From Candidatus Omnitrophota bacterium (GTDB lineage: Bacteria; Omnitrophota; Koll11; Tantalellales; Tantalellaceae): DNA of 32,339 bases. Below, piece after piece: positions 14,495 through 23,624 of the stretch. The notes beneath the pieces were generated by a model, which was not told the DNA's origin, searched no databases, and worked only from the letters and a program-made list of their open reading frames with translations. How positions within the stretch are numbered: position 1 is the stretch's first letter; each line of letters opens with the position of its first letter. The DNA lies in assembly GCA_015231715.1 (NCBI GenBank), contig JADGBB010000012.1, positions 1 through 32,339 of the forward strand, in the 5' to 3' direction. The position numbers were made by a program, and so were the translations under genes.

Positions 14495-15860
14495 ATTGTC
14501 CGAAACAGATAAAAAGAAAGAAGAAGCATGGCTTTTGTGGAAGCTTGAAAGATATGATGAAGCCGGTAAATTAATTGAAGACCTACTCAAGACCAATGCC
14601 GGGGATAAAGATGTTTGTCAGCTCTCGGTTATGAACAGTCTTCATAAAGGCGACATTAAAAACGCTAAACAGATGATAGCGAAACTTGAAAGGATGAATA
14701 TAGACAAAGTGCCGCTTTGGAGAATGAAGCTGGAACTTGCGGTGCTTGAGGACAATAAAAAAGATGCATTAGAGTACTGCAAAAAAATACTCAAGGAAAC
14801 ACCAAATGATCAAGATATAAATCTAACGTTTGCTGTAACTCTGGCAGACATGGGTTTGTGGAGAGAGGCAAAGAAGTCATTCGATGAGGTTTTCAAAAAT
14901 ACAAGAAACAACAAAAAGATATTAAGAGAATACAGATATTACGCAAAAAAATACGGTGACAATATCGAAGCTGTTGGGAGTTTTACTCAAGGGCAAAACA
15001 GTCTTTGGCAGTATGAGGCCTATGAAGGTGTGAATTATTCGATAACCCCAAGGATAAGAATAAGAGCAAGGATTCACCATGCCTCCTACAGACAAAAAGC
15101 GTTACCCGGTTCTGATTCTTTAAAAGAAAGTCCAGCAGGGATAGATGTTGCGGCAGAATTTAAAGTTAATGAAAAAATAAAAGTTGAAATAGGATATAAG
15201 CCTTCGTTCATTGGAATGAAACAGTTTGATGAATATACTTTAGGTGCTCTATTGGATCAGGGGCCTTGGGTTTCAAAATTAGAGTTTAAAGGTAATTCAT
15301 TAATTGTCAGCCCCATTGACGGAGCGAAAAAACATGCGGTGCAGGATCAGTTTACGTTTAACAATAATATTGAGCTTTTTAAAAGAATAAATGTAGGGAA
15401 CAATCTAGATGTGAAATGGATCAGAGTACCTTCCGGATCGAACAGCGTTAACAATAAAAAAGATCTTGGTTATATATTTTCTTCTGAGCCTTATGTAGAC
15501 GTAAGAATATTTGACGACCCGGTTATTTCACTAAGCGCGTCATATAAGTACGCGCATTGGCAGAGAACATTTTCTGATGCTGAACAAGTTATCGGTTTTT
15601 TTAGGGACGAAAGAGCTGTACGAGTAGGCGCGTACGCTGAAAAAACACTTTTTAACGACATTACGGTAGTTGCATCTATAAACAGAACATATGATACTTT
15701 TAGGGATGTGTATTCTACATTTTCAGCGGGTGAAATTGAATATTGGTATAATAAGACGATTAGGTTGTTTTTTGTTTTTGAATATCTTTATGGGGACTCC
15801 GGCCTTAACGGCGGCGGAAGTTCCCAAACTGCCAGAGGCGGAGTAGTTCACTATTTTTGA
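14370..15860 (+). CDS. pelB: outer-membrane exporter with periplasmic TPRs, PelB C-terminal-half counterpart
   Basis: A 496-residue product. Residues 1-27 are a convincing signal peptide (basic MKKK, hydrophobic TLWVIFLLLW, cleavage near LEA-EEN). Residues ~45-200 are TPR-like helices. From ~205 to the C-terminal Phe the sequence alternates beta-strands rich in Tyr, Lys and Asp (e.g. RIRIRARIHHASYR, VRVGAYAEK, LFFVFEYLYGDSG) and ends VVHYF, the aromatic C-terminus of an outer-membrane barrel. This matches the PelB beta-barrel that secretes Pel. ATG 14370 is chosen over 14460 because AAGGGAG (14359-14365) precedes it and only this start supplies the signal peptide the barrel needs. The price is a 125-nt overlap with the previous gene. 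Confidence 0.8.
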   Translation: MKKKAEIIGHITLWVIFLLLWGTRLEAEENMKKPSSYSETAELSETDKKKEEAWLLWKLERYDEAGKLIEDLLKTNAGDKDVCQLSVMNSLHKGDIKNAKQMIAKLERMNIDKVPLWRMKLELAVLEDNKKDALEYCKKILKETPNDQDINLTFAVTLADMGLWREAKKSFDEVFKNTRNNKKILREYRYYAKKYGDNIEAVGSFTQGQNSLWQYEAYEGVNYSITPRIRIRARIHHASYRQKALPGSDSLKESPAGIDVAAEFKVNEKIKVEIGYKPSFIGMKQFDEYTLGALLDQGPWVSKLEFKGNSLIVSPIDGAKKHAVQDQFTFNNNIELFKRINVGNNLDVKWIRVPSGSNSVNNKKDLGYIFSSEPYVDVRIFDDPVISLSASYKYAHWQRTFSDAEQVIGFFRDERAVRVGAYAEKTLFNDITVVASINRTYDTFRDVYSTFSAGEIEYWYNKTIRLFFVFEYLYGDSGLNGGGSSQTARGGVVHYF

Positions 15861-15866
15861 TAAAAT

Positions 15867-16250
15867 ATGAGAAAAATACTTTTTGTACATGATCAGGAAA
15901 AGATCAAGGATATGATCTCGCAGTACATCCGTTTAAATGATTTTGAAGTGGATACTGCGGATAATTCTACAGGAGCATATATTTTGTTTGAAAAAGAAAA
16001 ATATGATCTTGTTATCTGCTCAGAGACGCTTGATCCTTTAACCGGAATTGAATTATTAAAAAAAATAAGGCTCACAAGTGATGAGAATAAACGTAAAGTC
16101 AATATGATGCTTGTGGGAAGAGAAGATCCGGATTTTAAATTATCCAATTTTCTGGCAAAATATGAGATTAATTTTATAACTTTTTACAGACGCATAAGTA
16201 TATGGGTTGATAAGATCAATGTTATTCTTGCCGAAGATAAAGCTTTTTGA
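15867..16250 (+). CDS. pseudo-receiver domain protein within the pel unit
   Basis: A 127-residue protein with receiver secondary structure (KILFVHDQEKI, DLVICSETLDPLTGIELLKKIR) but no phosphorylation site. The Asp position is Ser52, the acidic pair is His8-Asp9, and the C-terminal Lys region reads NFITFYRRISIW. The His-Asp replacement mirrors His7-Asp8 in the pseudo-receiver of the kinase at 7950, hinting at shared ancestry. It lies between the pelB-like and pelD genes (6-nt gap before, about 8 nt to the pelD start), so it may act as a phosphorylation-independent adaptor for PelD or the export complex. No such gene belongs to the standard pelABCDEFG set. Function is inferred from position only. 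Confidence 0.75.
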   Translation: MRKILFVHDQEKIKDMISQYIRLNDFEVDTADNSTGAYILFEKEKYDLVICSETLDPLTGIELLKKIRLTSDENKRKVNMMLVGREDPDFKLSNFLAKYEINFITFYRRISIWVDKINVILAEDKAF

Positions 16251-16258
16251 GGAACAAT

Positions 16259-17647
16259 ATGAAACTTAAGAAAAAATGGTTTTTAGAAACAATTATATTT
16301 TTTGCTATTTTTATTGCGGCGGGTTTTTTATTTAACAGCCTTGACCCTGTCTTTTTGAATTCTAAAGTACATCCTTACTGGATAGTAGTGATACTCATAG
16401 CTTCAAGGTATGGACTTGTTCCGGGTGTTTTTGCGGGTTTGACAGCCGCATTCATTGTTGTATATTTTTCATTCGGGCATTTGCCGACAAGAAATGATAT
16501 AGAAAAGATGATCGAATCAAGAGGGCTGATACTGCCTTTAGCTTTTGCCGTAGCAGGTTTTTTTCTGGGAAATATCAGACAGAAATATATTGATAAGAAC
16601 ATTGACGATACAGCCAGAATAGAAGAGCAGGAAAAGGTTATAAATAACCTAAAGGAAAGGGTCAATGATCTGGATAAAACAAGAAAAGGATTAGAGGACA
16701 GGATAGTAAGAAGCAGTGTTACCATAAGAACACTTTATGAATCTTCCCGCAAAATCGAGCTTATGGAAGATGAAAATGTAAATGGATCGGTTTTAAAAAT
16801 AATGGCAGAAAACTTTCAGATCGAAAAAGCTTCATTTTATGAAATTAAGGATGATTATTTCGTTATCAGCGCGACTCTAGGCTGGCCGGAAGGAGAAGCG
16901 GTTGAAGGAAAAATTAAGATCGAGGACAGCATAATGAGCTTGGCTTTAAAAGCCAACAAATATCTAACAGCTAAAGAAATAGTTTCTATGCCGACTTCTG
17001 ACAAATTCATAGACCAGTACGGAAAAATACTGGCGAGTTTCCCGGTTAAAAACAGGAAAAGTGAAGTAGTCGGTCTTATTAACGTAGAAAAAATAGATTT
17101 TATTCTGTTCACAAAACAGAATTTACAAATGATAGCTTTGCTGACAGATTGGATAGGAATAGCCATTGATTCACGACAGATACTTAAGCAGGTCAAACTT
17201 AAGATGATAATAGATAATGAGCTGGACATATATGCGAAATGGTATTTGAAAGAAGTGCTTGAAAGGGAATGTTCAAGGGGTAAAGTGTTTAATATTCCAT
17301 TTGTTGTAACTATCCTTAAGATCAATAGATTCGGTTTTTTAAAAGAGGAAGCACAGATACTATTAAGTAAAACATTGGTCAGCGAAGTGAAAAGAACATT
17401 CGGCCTGACGGACATGATGTTCAAATATAAGTTTGACGGCACTTTTGCCGTTATCAGCCCCTGCAGGGGAAAAGACGAGATAGAATCTATTTGCGATTTG
17501 GTTAAACGCGAATTCACTTCTCTTTGCGGGAAGGAAATGGGTGTGACGCTTTTATCGGGATGTGTTCAATATAAAAAAGGAATGTTCCAAGAGGAGCTTC
17601 TCGCGGAAGCTTCCAAAGGAGCAGGGATAAGATCTTTTTCTGCATAA
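16259..17647 (+). CDS. pelD: PelD, inner-membrane regulatory subunit (TM + GAF + degenerate GGDEF)
   Basis: From ATG 16259 the product is 462 residues, near the 455 of P. aeruginosa PelD. GAGGA (16249-16253) is 5 nt before it, whereas an in-frame TTG at 16247 has no such site. Four membrane helices lie within ~8-105, then a coiled coil (~115-160), a GAF domain (~165-310), and a degenerate GGDEF domain (~320-462) where the active loop reads YKFDGTFAV. PelD normally binds c-di-GMP through an RxxD I-site just before that loop and activates Pel synthesis. Here the aligned position reads GLTD (382-385), lacking the Arg. An RGKD occurs later (403-406) but off-register. Ligand binding is therefore doubtful. 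Identity rests on architecture, length and the pelE-F-G context. Confidence 0.85.
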   Translation: MKLKKKWFLETIIFFAIFIAAGFLFNSLDPVFLNSKVHPYWIVVILIASRYGLVPGVFAGLTAAFIVVYFSFGHLPTRNDIEKMIESRGLILPLAFAVAGFFLGNIRQKYIDKNIDDTARIEEQEKVINNLKERVNDLDKTRKGLEDRIVRSSVTIRTLYESSRKIELMEDENVNGSVLKIMAENFQIEKASFYEIKDDYFVISATLGWPEGEAVEGKIKIEDSIMSLALKANKYLTAKEIVSMPTSDKFIDQYGKILASFPVKNRKSEVVGLINVEKIDFILFTKQNLQMIALLTDWIGIAIDSRQILKQVKLKMIIDNELDIYAKWYLKEVLERECSRGKVFNIPFVVTILKINRFGFLKEEAQILLSKTLVSEVKRTFGLTDMMFKYKFDGTFAVISPCRGKDEIESICDLVKREFTSLCGKEMGVTLLSGCVQYKKGMFQEELLAEASKGAGIRSFSA

Positions 17648-17648
17648 T

Positions 17649-18647
17649 ATGATAATTTTTTCAGTATTACTTTTTTTAGTATTATTCGTTCAGGGCTTGA
17701 TCGCCAGGACAATTGTCGTTCCAATTTCAGTTCTATTTTTGTTTATTTTGTACGGAATGAATATATTTCTCTCATTTGCATCTGCCAGATATATTTCGTT
17801 GAAAATGGCTGGCGACCCTAAGAGGCCGGTGCTGTATTTTTCTTTTATAGTTTTAGCTTTCTTTCCGGTAATAGGATTGCCGGCCGGAATATTTCTTTTT
17901 ATGTCTTATGCTAAATGGTGCAAAGCTTTTAAGTCAGGGTTATATGAAGAGTACGAAGAGTATATAAACGAAGACGATGAAACGGCGGATTTTTCAAGCA
18001 TGTATGTAAAAATAAATAAAAAGATCAGAGAAGAAATTAGTTTTGACACATATGCTGATATTATGAAGTGGGGCGAAGCTAAAGATAAAATGAAAGTTAT
18101 CAGTAAGATATCAGCGAATCCTACAAAAGATGAGATGCATATCATAAAAGACGGGGTTAATGATGAGCTGGGGGAAGTACGGTTTTTTTCCAGCGGTGCG
18201 CTGATGAAGATCGAAAGTAAACTAACGGACGAAATTAATGAAGTTGCAGGTAAAGTAAAAAGAAGGGGAATGGTCGAAGATTACAGACAGCTGGGTGATC
18301 TCTATGCGAGATATGTGGAACTTGATCTGCCGCCTGAAGATCTTAAAAATTATTATTTGAACCTGGCATGTTCCGCTTATAAAAGTTCACTGGATATAGA
18401 TCCACAGCAGATGGGAGTTGTTATAGATTATGCTAAATGTCTTATATCGCTCAAAGAAAACAAAAAGGCACTAGAGATATTAGATCAAGCCATGAACAAA
18501 TGGCCGGGAAACAATGATGTTCTATTTTTAAAAAGTAATTTATTTTTTAATGAAGCGCGTTATGGTGAAGTTGCATCGGAGCTGAAAAAGATCGCCAAAG
18601 AAGATCTTGCCGATGCTAAAAGAGAGGTAGCTGAAATTTGGGAATAA
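17649..18647 (+). CDS. pelE: PelE, inner-membrane TPR subunit
   Basis: A 332-residue protein (P. aeruginosa PelE is ~329). Hydrophobic segments at about 2-20, 24-45 and 63-88 are followed by an acidic stretch (YEEYEEYINEDDE) and a cytoplasmic alpha-helical region with TPR motifs after ~210, e.g. NYYLNLACSAYKSSLDIDPQQ and ALEILDQAMNKWPGNNDV. PelE helps PelD, PelF and PelG form the inner-membrane synthase/transport complex. It starts 1 nt after the pelD stop, and its own 3' end overlaps the next gene by 10 nt. Confidence 0.85.
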   Translation: MIIFSVLLFLVLFVQGLIARTIVVPISVLFLFILYGMNIFLSFASARYISLKMAGDPKRPVLYFSFIVLAFFPVIGLPAGIFLFMSYAKWCKAFKSGLYEEYEEYINEDDETADFSSMYVKINKKIREEISFDTYADIMKWGEAKDKMKVISKISANPTKDEMHIIKDGVNDELGEVRFFSSGALMKIESKLTDEINEVAGKVKRRGMVEDYRQLGDLYARYVELDLPPEDLKNYYLNLACSAYKSSLDIDPQQMGVVIDYAKCLISLKENKKALEILDQAMNKWPGNNDVLFLKSNLFFNEARYGEVASELKKIAKEDLADAKREVAEIWE

Positions 18648-20644
18648 AACAAGCCAGGATCAATGAGATAAAAAAGATCACTGACAGCCTTTTTTTGCAT
18701 GAAAAAAACGAGAGAGAAAAGAATTTAAAAAAACTTTCGGCATATTTCAGCGAACAGGATGTGGATGTCGTATATCAAGAGCTCTATCCGGGTGAGAGCA
18801 CCCAGAAGATCTTTATGCTTGTCAGGTATATAGTAAATATCGAGAACCCTCACGGGTTTAAAAAAATAATTGAATTGACCCTGAGCCCCAAAGAGGCAAC
18901 CAGGGACATTGCATGCGCCGGCATAAAAGACATCAACAATGAATACAAGATAGATATTTTAATTATGATGCTCTCATCAAAATTTTCTGATGTAGTTTTA
19001 TTTGCCGTTCGTCAGCTGGGACGAGTTAAGCAGTCTAGAGTTGTTATACCTGTGGCGGAACTCTTGGAGAAGTGGGTTTCGGATGAAGATATAAAGCTTT
19101 CTGTTGTTTATGCTCTCGGTAAATTGAAAGACAAAAGAGCATTACCGTTCTTATCCAAGCTTGTCGCTAAAGAAAAAGGTGAATTAAAAGAAAAAGTACT
19201 TGATGTGATGAGCACGTTCACCTACGGGCTAAGCCACTCTAATATTAAAAGTATTCTTAATACCGCAAATCCCGAAATACGCCAAATGCTGTACCATACA
19301 TTGATAAAATCAAAAAAACGCGGTTGGCAGAAATATATAAATAAAATGCTCAGGTCAAAGGAATTGGACAGCATTAAAGGCAGTATACTTTCATTTCTCG
19401 ACAATATAGATAACAAAGAACTTTTTTATGCGGTAATGCAGCTTGCTCTTCAAGATAAGTCCGAGTGGATAAAAATAGTCGCTCAGTCATCCGTTAAAAG
19501 GAACAGAAGCGCTAAGAGTATGGCATGGCTGATAGATTATGAAAAAAATTGTGATAACACTAAAAGAGTGCTGATAATAAAAATCTTGGTAGGATACAAA
19601 AAGAATGAAAAAATAATGAATTTGCTGATCAAAAGATTTAATGACAGCGATGATCCTAAAATGAAACTTACAGCTATTGAAGGGCTGGGCAGGTATTCAC
19701 AGACAAGATCTATCGATCTATTGAAAAAAGTCATAAGAGGAGGCGAGATATACTGTTTAGCCGCGGCTATTTCTTTGACACATCTTATAAAAGCCGATAA
19801 CATTTCGGAGCTTTACGATATATTAATGCTTGAGCCAAGTGAACAATCAATTCCTATGCAAGTTATGTTAAATTTTTTAATGAACGTGCCGTATGGCTAT
19901 GAAATACCCGAATCCATCAAAGACAGGGTTTTTGAATTAGCGGGTTCGAGTGACGATCATGTTAGATACATGGCTGTAAGATGTTTAGCAAGAGTGGACC
20001 TCATCGAAAGGATAATAAAGCTGATCGATACTTCAAAAAGGGATGAGAACGCGCATATAAGAGGCGCGGCTATAAAGAGCCTCATTCAGATACTACAGAA
20101 AAATCCTGATGAGCAGATAGCGGTCCTTGAATCATCGATAGGGGGAACATTCCTGTATCATACGGTTCACAAAGTATTGAAATATATGGTAGCTAAACCT
20201 GAGTATTTTAAAAGTACTATAGATAAAATATTAGATTATATATGTGAAAATAAATTCAATGTTTACGAAATGCTCAGCATAAGTAAACTTAGATTTTTTG
20301 TATTATTGAGGCATCAAGCCGAGGGGAATAAATTCTTGTATATGAACTTTTTGCGGAATGAACAGGACAGAGACATGCGAGTATGGGTTCTTTTGCGTGT
20401 GCTTAATTCCAGCAGTATGGTGAGCATGAGCGGACTTGACATAGATTTTTTAGCTGATATATATCCTGATTGTTCTAAAGCAGCAAAAATTGAAATATTG
20501 AAATTTATTGAAAAAACTTTTTCTGTGAGCGAAAAAGCAAATAAAATGATATTTCAACAATATGCTAAAGAAAATGATAAAGAGTTAAAAGAAATAGTGA
20601 AAAATATTATTAAAAGCAAACTGCAAAAAGCAGTTTTAATGTGA
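18638..20644 (+). CDS. HEAT-repeat protein inserted between pelE and pelF
   Basis: A 668-residue, predicted cytoplasmic, all-helical protein with no signal peptide or membrane helix. HEAT/PBS-lyase-type repeats recur throughout, e.g. VLFAVRQLGRVKQSRVVIP, LSVVYALGKLKDKRALPFL, LTAIEGLGRYSQTRSIDLL and VRYMAVRCLARVDLIERII. These form scaffolds for protein binding. It starts with TTG inside the last codons of pelE, about 10 nt after an AGAGAGGT motif (18621-18628), and pelF follows after 10 nt, so it is translated as part of the pel unit. It is not one of the standard Pel components. By position it could tether PelF or the receivers to the membrane complex; that is inference. Confidence 0.82.
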   Translation: MGIKQARINEIKKITDSLFLHEKNEREKNLKKLSAYFSEQDVDVVYQELYPGESTQKIFMLVRYIVNIENPHGFKKIIELTLSPKEATRDIACAGIKDINNEYKIDILIMMLSSKFSDVVLFAVRQLGRVKQSRVVIPVAELLEKWVSDEDIKLSVVYALGKLKDKRALPFLSKLVAKEKGELKEKVLDVMSTFTYGLSHSNIKSILNTANPEIRQMLYHTLIKSKKRGWQKYINKMLRSKELDSIKGSILSFLDNIDNKELFYAVMQLALQDKSEWIKIVAQSSVKRNRSAKSMAWLIDYEKNCDNTKRVLIIKILVGYKKNEKIMNLLIKRFNDSDDPKMKLTAIEGLGRYSQTRSIDLLKKVIRGGEIYCLAAAISLTHLIKADNISELYDILMLEPSEQSIPMQVMLNFLMNVPYGYEIPESIKDRVFELAGSSDDHVRYMAVRCLARVDLIERIIKLIDTSKRDENAHIRGAAIKSLIQILQKNPDEQIAVLESSIGGTFLYHTVHKVLKYMVAKPEYFKSTIDKILDYICENKFNVYEMLSISKLRFFVLLRHQAEGNKFLYMNFLRNEQDRDMRVWVLLRVLNSSSMVSMSGLDIDFLADIYPDCSKAAKIEILKFIEKTFSVSEKANKMIFQQYAKENDKELKEIVKNIIKSKLQKAVLM

Positions 20645-20654
20645 GAAATATATT

Positions 20655-22124
20655 ATGAATGATGTCTGTCTTATATTAGAAGGGACTTATCCTTATGTTG
20701 CCGGGGGAGTATCGTCTTGGGTTAACACGCTTATAAAAAGAATGAAAGATATAAGTTTTTCTATTCTTTATGTCGGGCCGCAATACTCACTCAGAAAAAA
20801 AATGAATTATGTCATACCGAATAATGTGCTGGATTTTAGAGAAATATATTTATTTGACTACCAATTAGATCTTACTAAAAAAAGAACGTCTAAAAAAAAT
20901 ATAGCGGTGCTTGAAGAATTCTTAATATCCATAAGAAGAAAGGATACTAAAGTATTTGCGGAACTCGCGAGCAAAATACGCAGCGGAGAACTTAATTTTT
21001 ATGATATTGTCGTGTCCTATGATTCATGGAAGATACTGGAAAAAATTTATACACAAGAGGGCCCGGATCAATCGTTCATAGATTATTTCTGGACATGGAG
21101 ATTTGTATATTTACCTTTCTTTTCTATTCTTACCGCTGATATACCGCCTGCAAGAACATATCATTCCGTTTCAACGGGATATGCAGGTGTTCTGGGGGCA
21201 CTGGCTAAAATAAAAACAAACCGGCCGTTTATTTTGACGGAGCACGGGATATATACAAGAGAGCGCAAAATAGATATTTCGCAGTCGGATTGGATATATG
21301 CGGATGACCTTGGTGAAAGCAAGCTGACGGAGAGAGAAGATTTTTTTAAAGATTGGTGGATTAGGCTGTTCACTTATTTCAGTAAATTAGCCTATGATCA
21401 GGCAGATGAGATAACGACGATATTTGAAGGTAACAGACATTCGGAAATAGCCGAGGGTGCTGACCCTGCTAAAATAAGAGTTATCCCTAACGGTGTTGAT
21501 TTTGAATCCTTGAACAGTCTTGAGCGAAAAACAGATCTTAAAATAAAAAGAATAGGATTTATGGGAAGGGTTGTTTCAATAAAAGATGTTAAAACATTCA
21601 TAACTGCCTGCAGTATTGTACATAAACAGCTCAAAGATATTGAAGTATATATTATGGGTCCTACAGATGAAGATGAAGAATATTTTGCGGATTGTAAAAT
21701 GCTTGTTGAAACTCAAAAGATGGAAAACATAATAAAGTTTACGGGGAAAGTTAATATAAAAGAATATTATCCCAAGCTGGACATAGTTGTTCTTACCAGC
21801 GTCAGCGAAGGTCAGCCTTTGGTTATACTCGAAGCATTTTCATGTGGTATTCCCTGTGTAGCAACTGATGTAGGGGCATGTTCTGAGCTTATACACGGGA
21901 GTACTCCTGACGATAAATTATTGGGAAGTGCCGGGATCATAACACATGTAGCGGATCCTGAAGAAACGGCAAATGCTATTTTAAAGATCTTAAAGAATCC
22001 GGATTTGAGCGCAAGAATGGGTGATGTGGCCATAAAAAGAATAAAAGCATATTATCTAATTGACAAACTTATAGCCGAATATAAAAAATTATACAACCAT
22101 TCGATAGAAAATATCAGGTGGTGA
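20655..22124 (+). CDS. pelF: PelF, cytoplasmic GT4-family glycosyltransferase (Pel polymerase)
   Basis: A 489-residue protein with the diagnostic PelF N-terminus CLILEGTYPYVAGGVSSWV (residues 5-23), including the Gly-Gly loop of GT-B enzymes. The C-terminal Rossmann domain has RIGFMGRVVSIKDVKTFI, IYIMGP-like turns, FTGKVNIKEYYPKLD, and the EX7E motif with Glu385 and Glu393 (SVSEGQPLVILEAFSCGIP). PelF transfers amino-sugar units from UDP-sugars to build the Pel chain on the cytoplasmic side and works with PelG. Length matches the family (~500). It begins 10 nt after the HEAT gene and pelG follows after 20 nt. Confidence 0.95.
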   Translation: MNDVCLILEGTYPYVAGGVSSWVNTLIKRMKDISFSILYVGPQYSLRKKMNYVIPNNVLDFREIYLFDYQLDLTKKRTSKKNIAVLEEFLISIRRKDTKVFAELASKIRSGELNFYDIVVSYDSWKILEKIYTQEGPDQSFIDYFWTWRFVYLPFFSILTADIPPARTYHSVSTGYAGVLGALAKIKTNRPFILTEHGIYTRERKIDISQSDWIYADDLGESKLTEREDFFKDWWIRLFTYFSKLAYDQADEITTIFEGNRHSEIAEGADPAKIRVIPNGVDFESLNSLERKTDLKIKRIGFMGRVVSIKDVKTFITACSIVHKQLKDIEVYIMGPTDEDEEYFADCKMLVETQKMENIIKFTGKVNIKEYYPKLDIVVLTSVSEGQPLVILEAFSCGIPCVATDVGACSELIHGSTPDDKLLGSAGIITHVADPEETANAILKILKNPDLSARMGDVAIKRIKAYYLIDKLIAEYKKLYNHSIENIRW

Positions 22125-22144
22125 TTTGTAGCACGTGAGGAAAA

Positions 22145-23539
22145 ATGGCGGGGATCGGGTTTAGGTTACAGAAGATATTAAGTAAAGATACTTATACTGA
22201 CAGTATGAAGGCTTATTTCTATTCGGCTTTAATTGTTTCTGGGCCTTGGATATTGAGTATTCTTTCAATGGTGGCGTTGAATTATTTTACGCCTAAATCC
22301 ATTGATTTTTATGAGCTTACATTTTTTAGAACAACTATAGTGTATGTATTTGCTTTTTCGCTGATAGCCGCGGGTTTTCTTTACTTGTCGATCAGCAGAT
22401 ACTTGGCGGATAAGCTCTATCTTAAAGAAGAAGAGGCTGTAGTTCCGATATTTAATACCGTAAGCCTTTATATGCTTATTTTTCAGTTCATTACCGGAAG
22501 TATTTTCTTTTTCAGCCAGGGAATAGAACTGAAATATGCTTTATTATCCGTTTTAATATACATGGTCATCAGTATGATCTGGGTTGTTTTGGTTTTTCTT
22601 ACAGCTCTCAGGGATTATACAGCAGTAGGCCGGGCATATGCGATGGGTACTATAATAACTGTGATAAGCTGTATATATCTTGGTAACAAAATAGGGCTTT
22701 TAGGATATTTCGTAGGTTACTTGCTGGGCCATTTTGTGATCGTAGTATTATTGTCATCAAGGATATTTGTTGAATTTGATTCAAAAAGAATGCTCGACCG
22801 CGATCTTTGGTCATTCCTTATCAGGAATAAAGATATAGTTCTTACCGGTTTTTTTTATAACCTTGCGATATGGATCGACAAAATACTTTTTTGGTTTTCA
22901 CCAAAATCAGTAGAAATATATCCATGGATGCACACGTACCCGATATATGAAAGCGCGGTTTTTTTGTCGTATCTAACGATCATCCCGGCACTATCAATAT
23001 TTATGGTTGAAATAGAAACAGATTTTTACAGAAAATACAAATTATTCTATTCCAGAGTTGTCGGCAAAACTCCTTTAAGCCTTATAAAACAAGCAAAACA
23101 AAGCATGGCACAAAGTTTGAAACGAAGCATCATAATGGTTATAATTTCACAGGGAGGTATTTCAGCCATTGCCATCATGTTCACTCCCGAAATAGTTTCT
23201 ATGTGCAGACTTTTGCCGATACAAATACCACTTTTCAGAATAACCGTATTAGGAGCGTTCCTCCACGGTCTTTTACTTATCGCGATAATTATTATTCTTT
23301 ATTTTGATTTAAGAAAAGAAGCAATGATAGTGTCCATAGTATTTTGTGCTACAAACGCATTGTTTACATGGATAACATTGTTTTTGCCGGAACAATTTTT
23401 AGGGTACGGATATTTTATCTCCTGTTTCATATCTTTAATAACGGCTTTCTATCTTTTAAATTTCAAGTATTCAAGATTAGAATATCTAACATTTGCTCTT
23501 CAGCCATTGGGATCGCATAGAGAAGATGAAGTGTCCTAG
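22145..23539 (+). CDS. pelG: PelG, inner-membrane Pel transporter (MOP/Wzx-like)
   Basis: A 464-residue polytopic protein (P. aeruginosa PelG ~456) with about twelve hydrophobic segments. The conserved start MAGIGFRLQKILSKDTYTDS is typical of PelG, followed by the first helix pair ALIVSGPWILSILSMVALNYF. A long internal loop (about 270-325) holds WMHTYPIYESAVFLSYLTI and VEIETDFYRKY. PelG is thought to carry the nascent polymer across the inner membrane. GAGGAA 5 nt before ATG supports the start. It is the last gene of the unit, and no strong terminator follows before the thi promoter. Confidence 0.95.
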   Translation: MAGIGFRLQKILSKDTYTDSMKAYFYSALIVSGPWILSILSMVALNYFTPKSIDFYELTFFRTTIVYVFAFSLIAAGFLYLSISRYLADKLYLKEEEAVVPIFNTVSLYMLIFQFITGSIFFFSQGIELKYALLSVLIYMVISMIWVVLVFLTALRDYTAVGRAYAMGTIITVISCIYLGNKIGLLGYFVGYLLGHFVIVVLLSSRIFVEFDSKRMLDRDLWSFLIRNKDIVLTGFFYNLAIWIDKILFWFSPKSVEIYPWMHTYPIYESAVFLSYLTIIPALSIFMVEIETDFYRKYKLFYSRVVGKTPLSLIKQAKQSMAQSLKRSIIMVIISQGGISAIAIMFTPEIVSMCRLLPIQIPLFRITVLGAFLHGLLLIAIIIILYFDLRKEAMIVSIVFCATNALFTWITLFLPEQFLGYGYFISCFISLITAFYLLNFKYSRLEYLTFALQPLGSHREDEVS

Positions 23540-23589
23540 CGGCTAGTGCATAGGAGATATGAGGGACGCTAGGGAATAGTCAATACTTG

Positions 23590-23619
23590 TTGACGTATAG
23601 TCCTTTGAAGGAATATAAT
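23590..23619 (+). promoter_or_regulatory. sigma-70 promoter of the thi operon
   Basis: TTGACG (23590-23595), an 18-bp spacer and a perfect TATAAT (23614-23619) place the start near 23625-23627, the first bases of the TPP aptamer. Transcription would therefore begin almost exactly at the riboswitch. Confidence 0.85.
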
Positions 23620-23624
23620 CATAA

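Noticed and set aside
16855..17517. 220-residue open frame opposite pelD
   Set aside because: It overlaps conserved GAF/GGDEF-like coding sequence and its Ser/Leu/Ile-rich text resembles no protein; shadow of pelD.
23535..23573. CCTAGCG...CGCTAGG inverted repeat after pelG as a terminator
   Set aside because: Only 7 bp with a 25-nt loop and no T-run; too weak to call.
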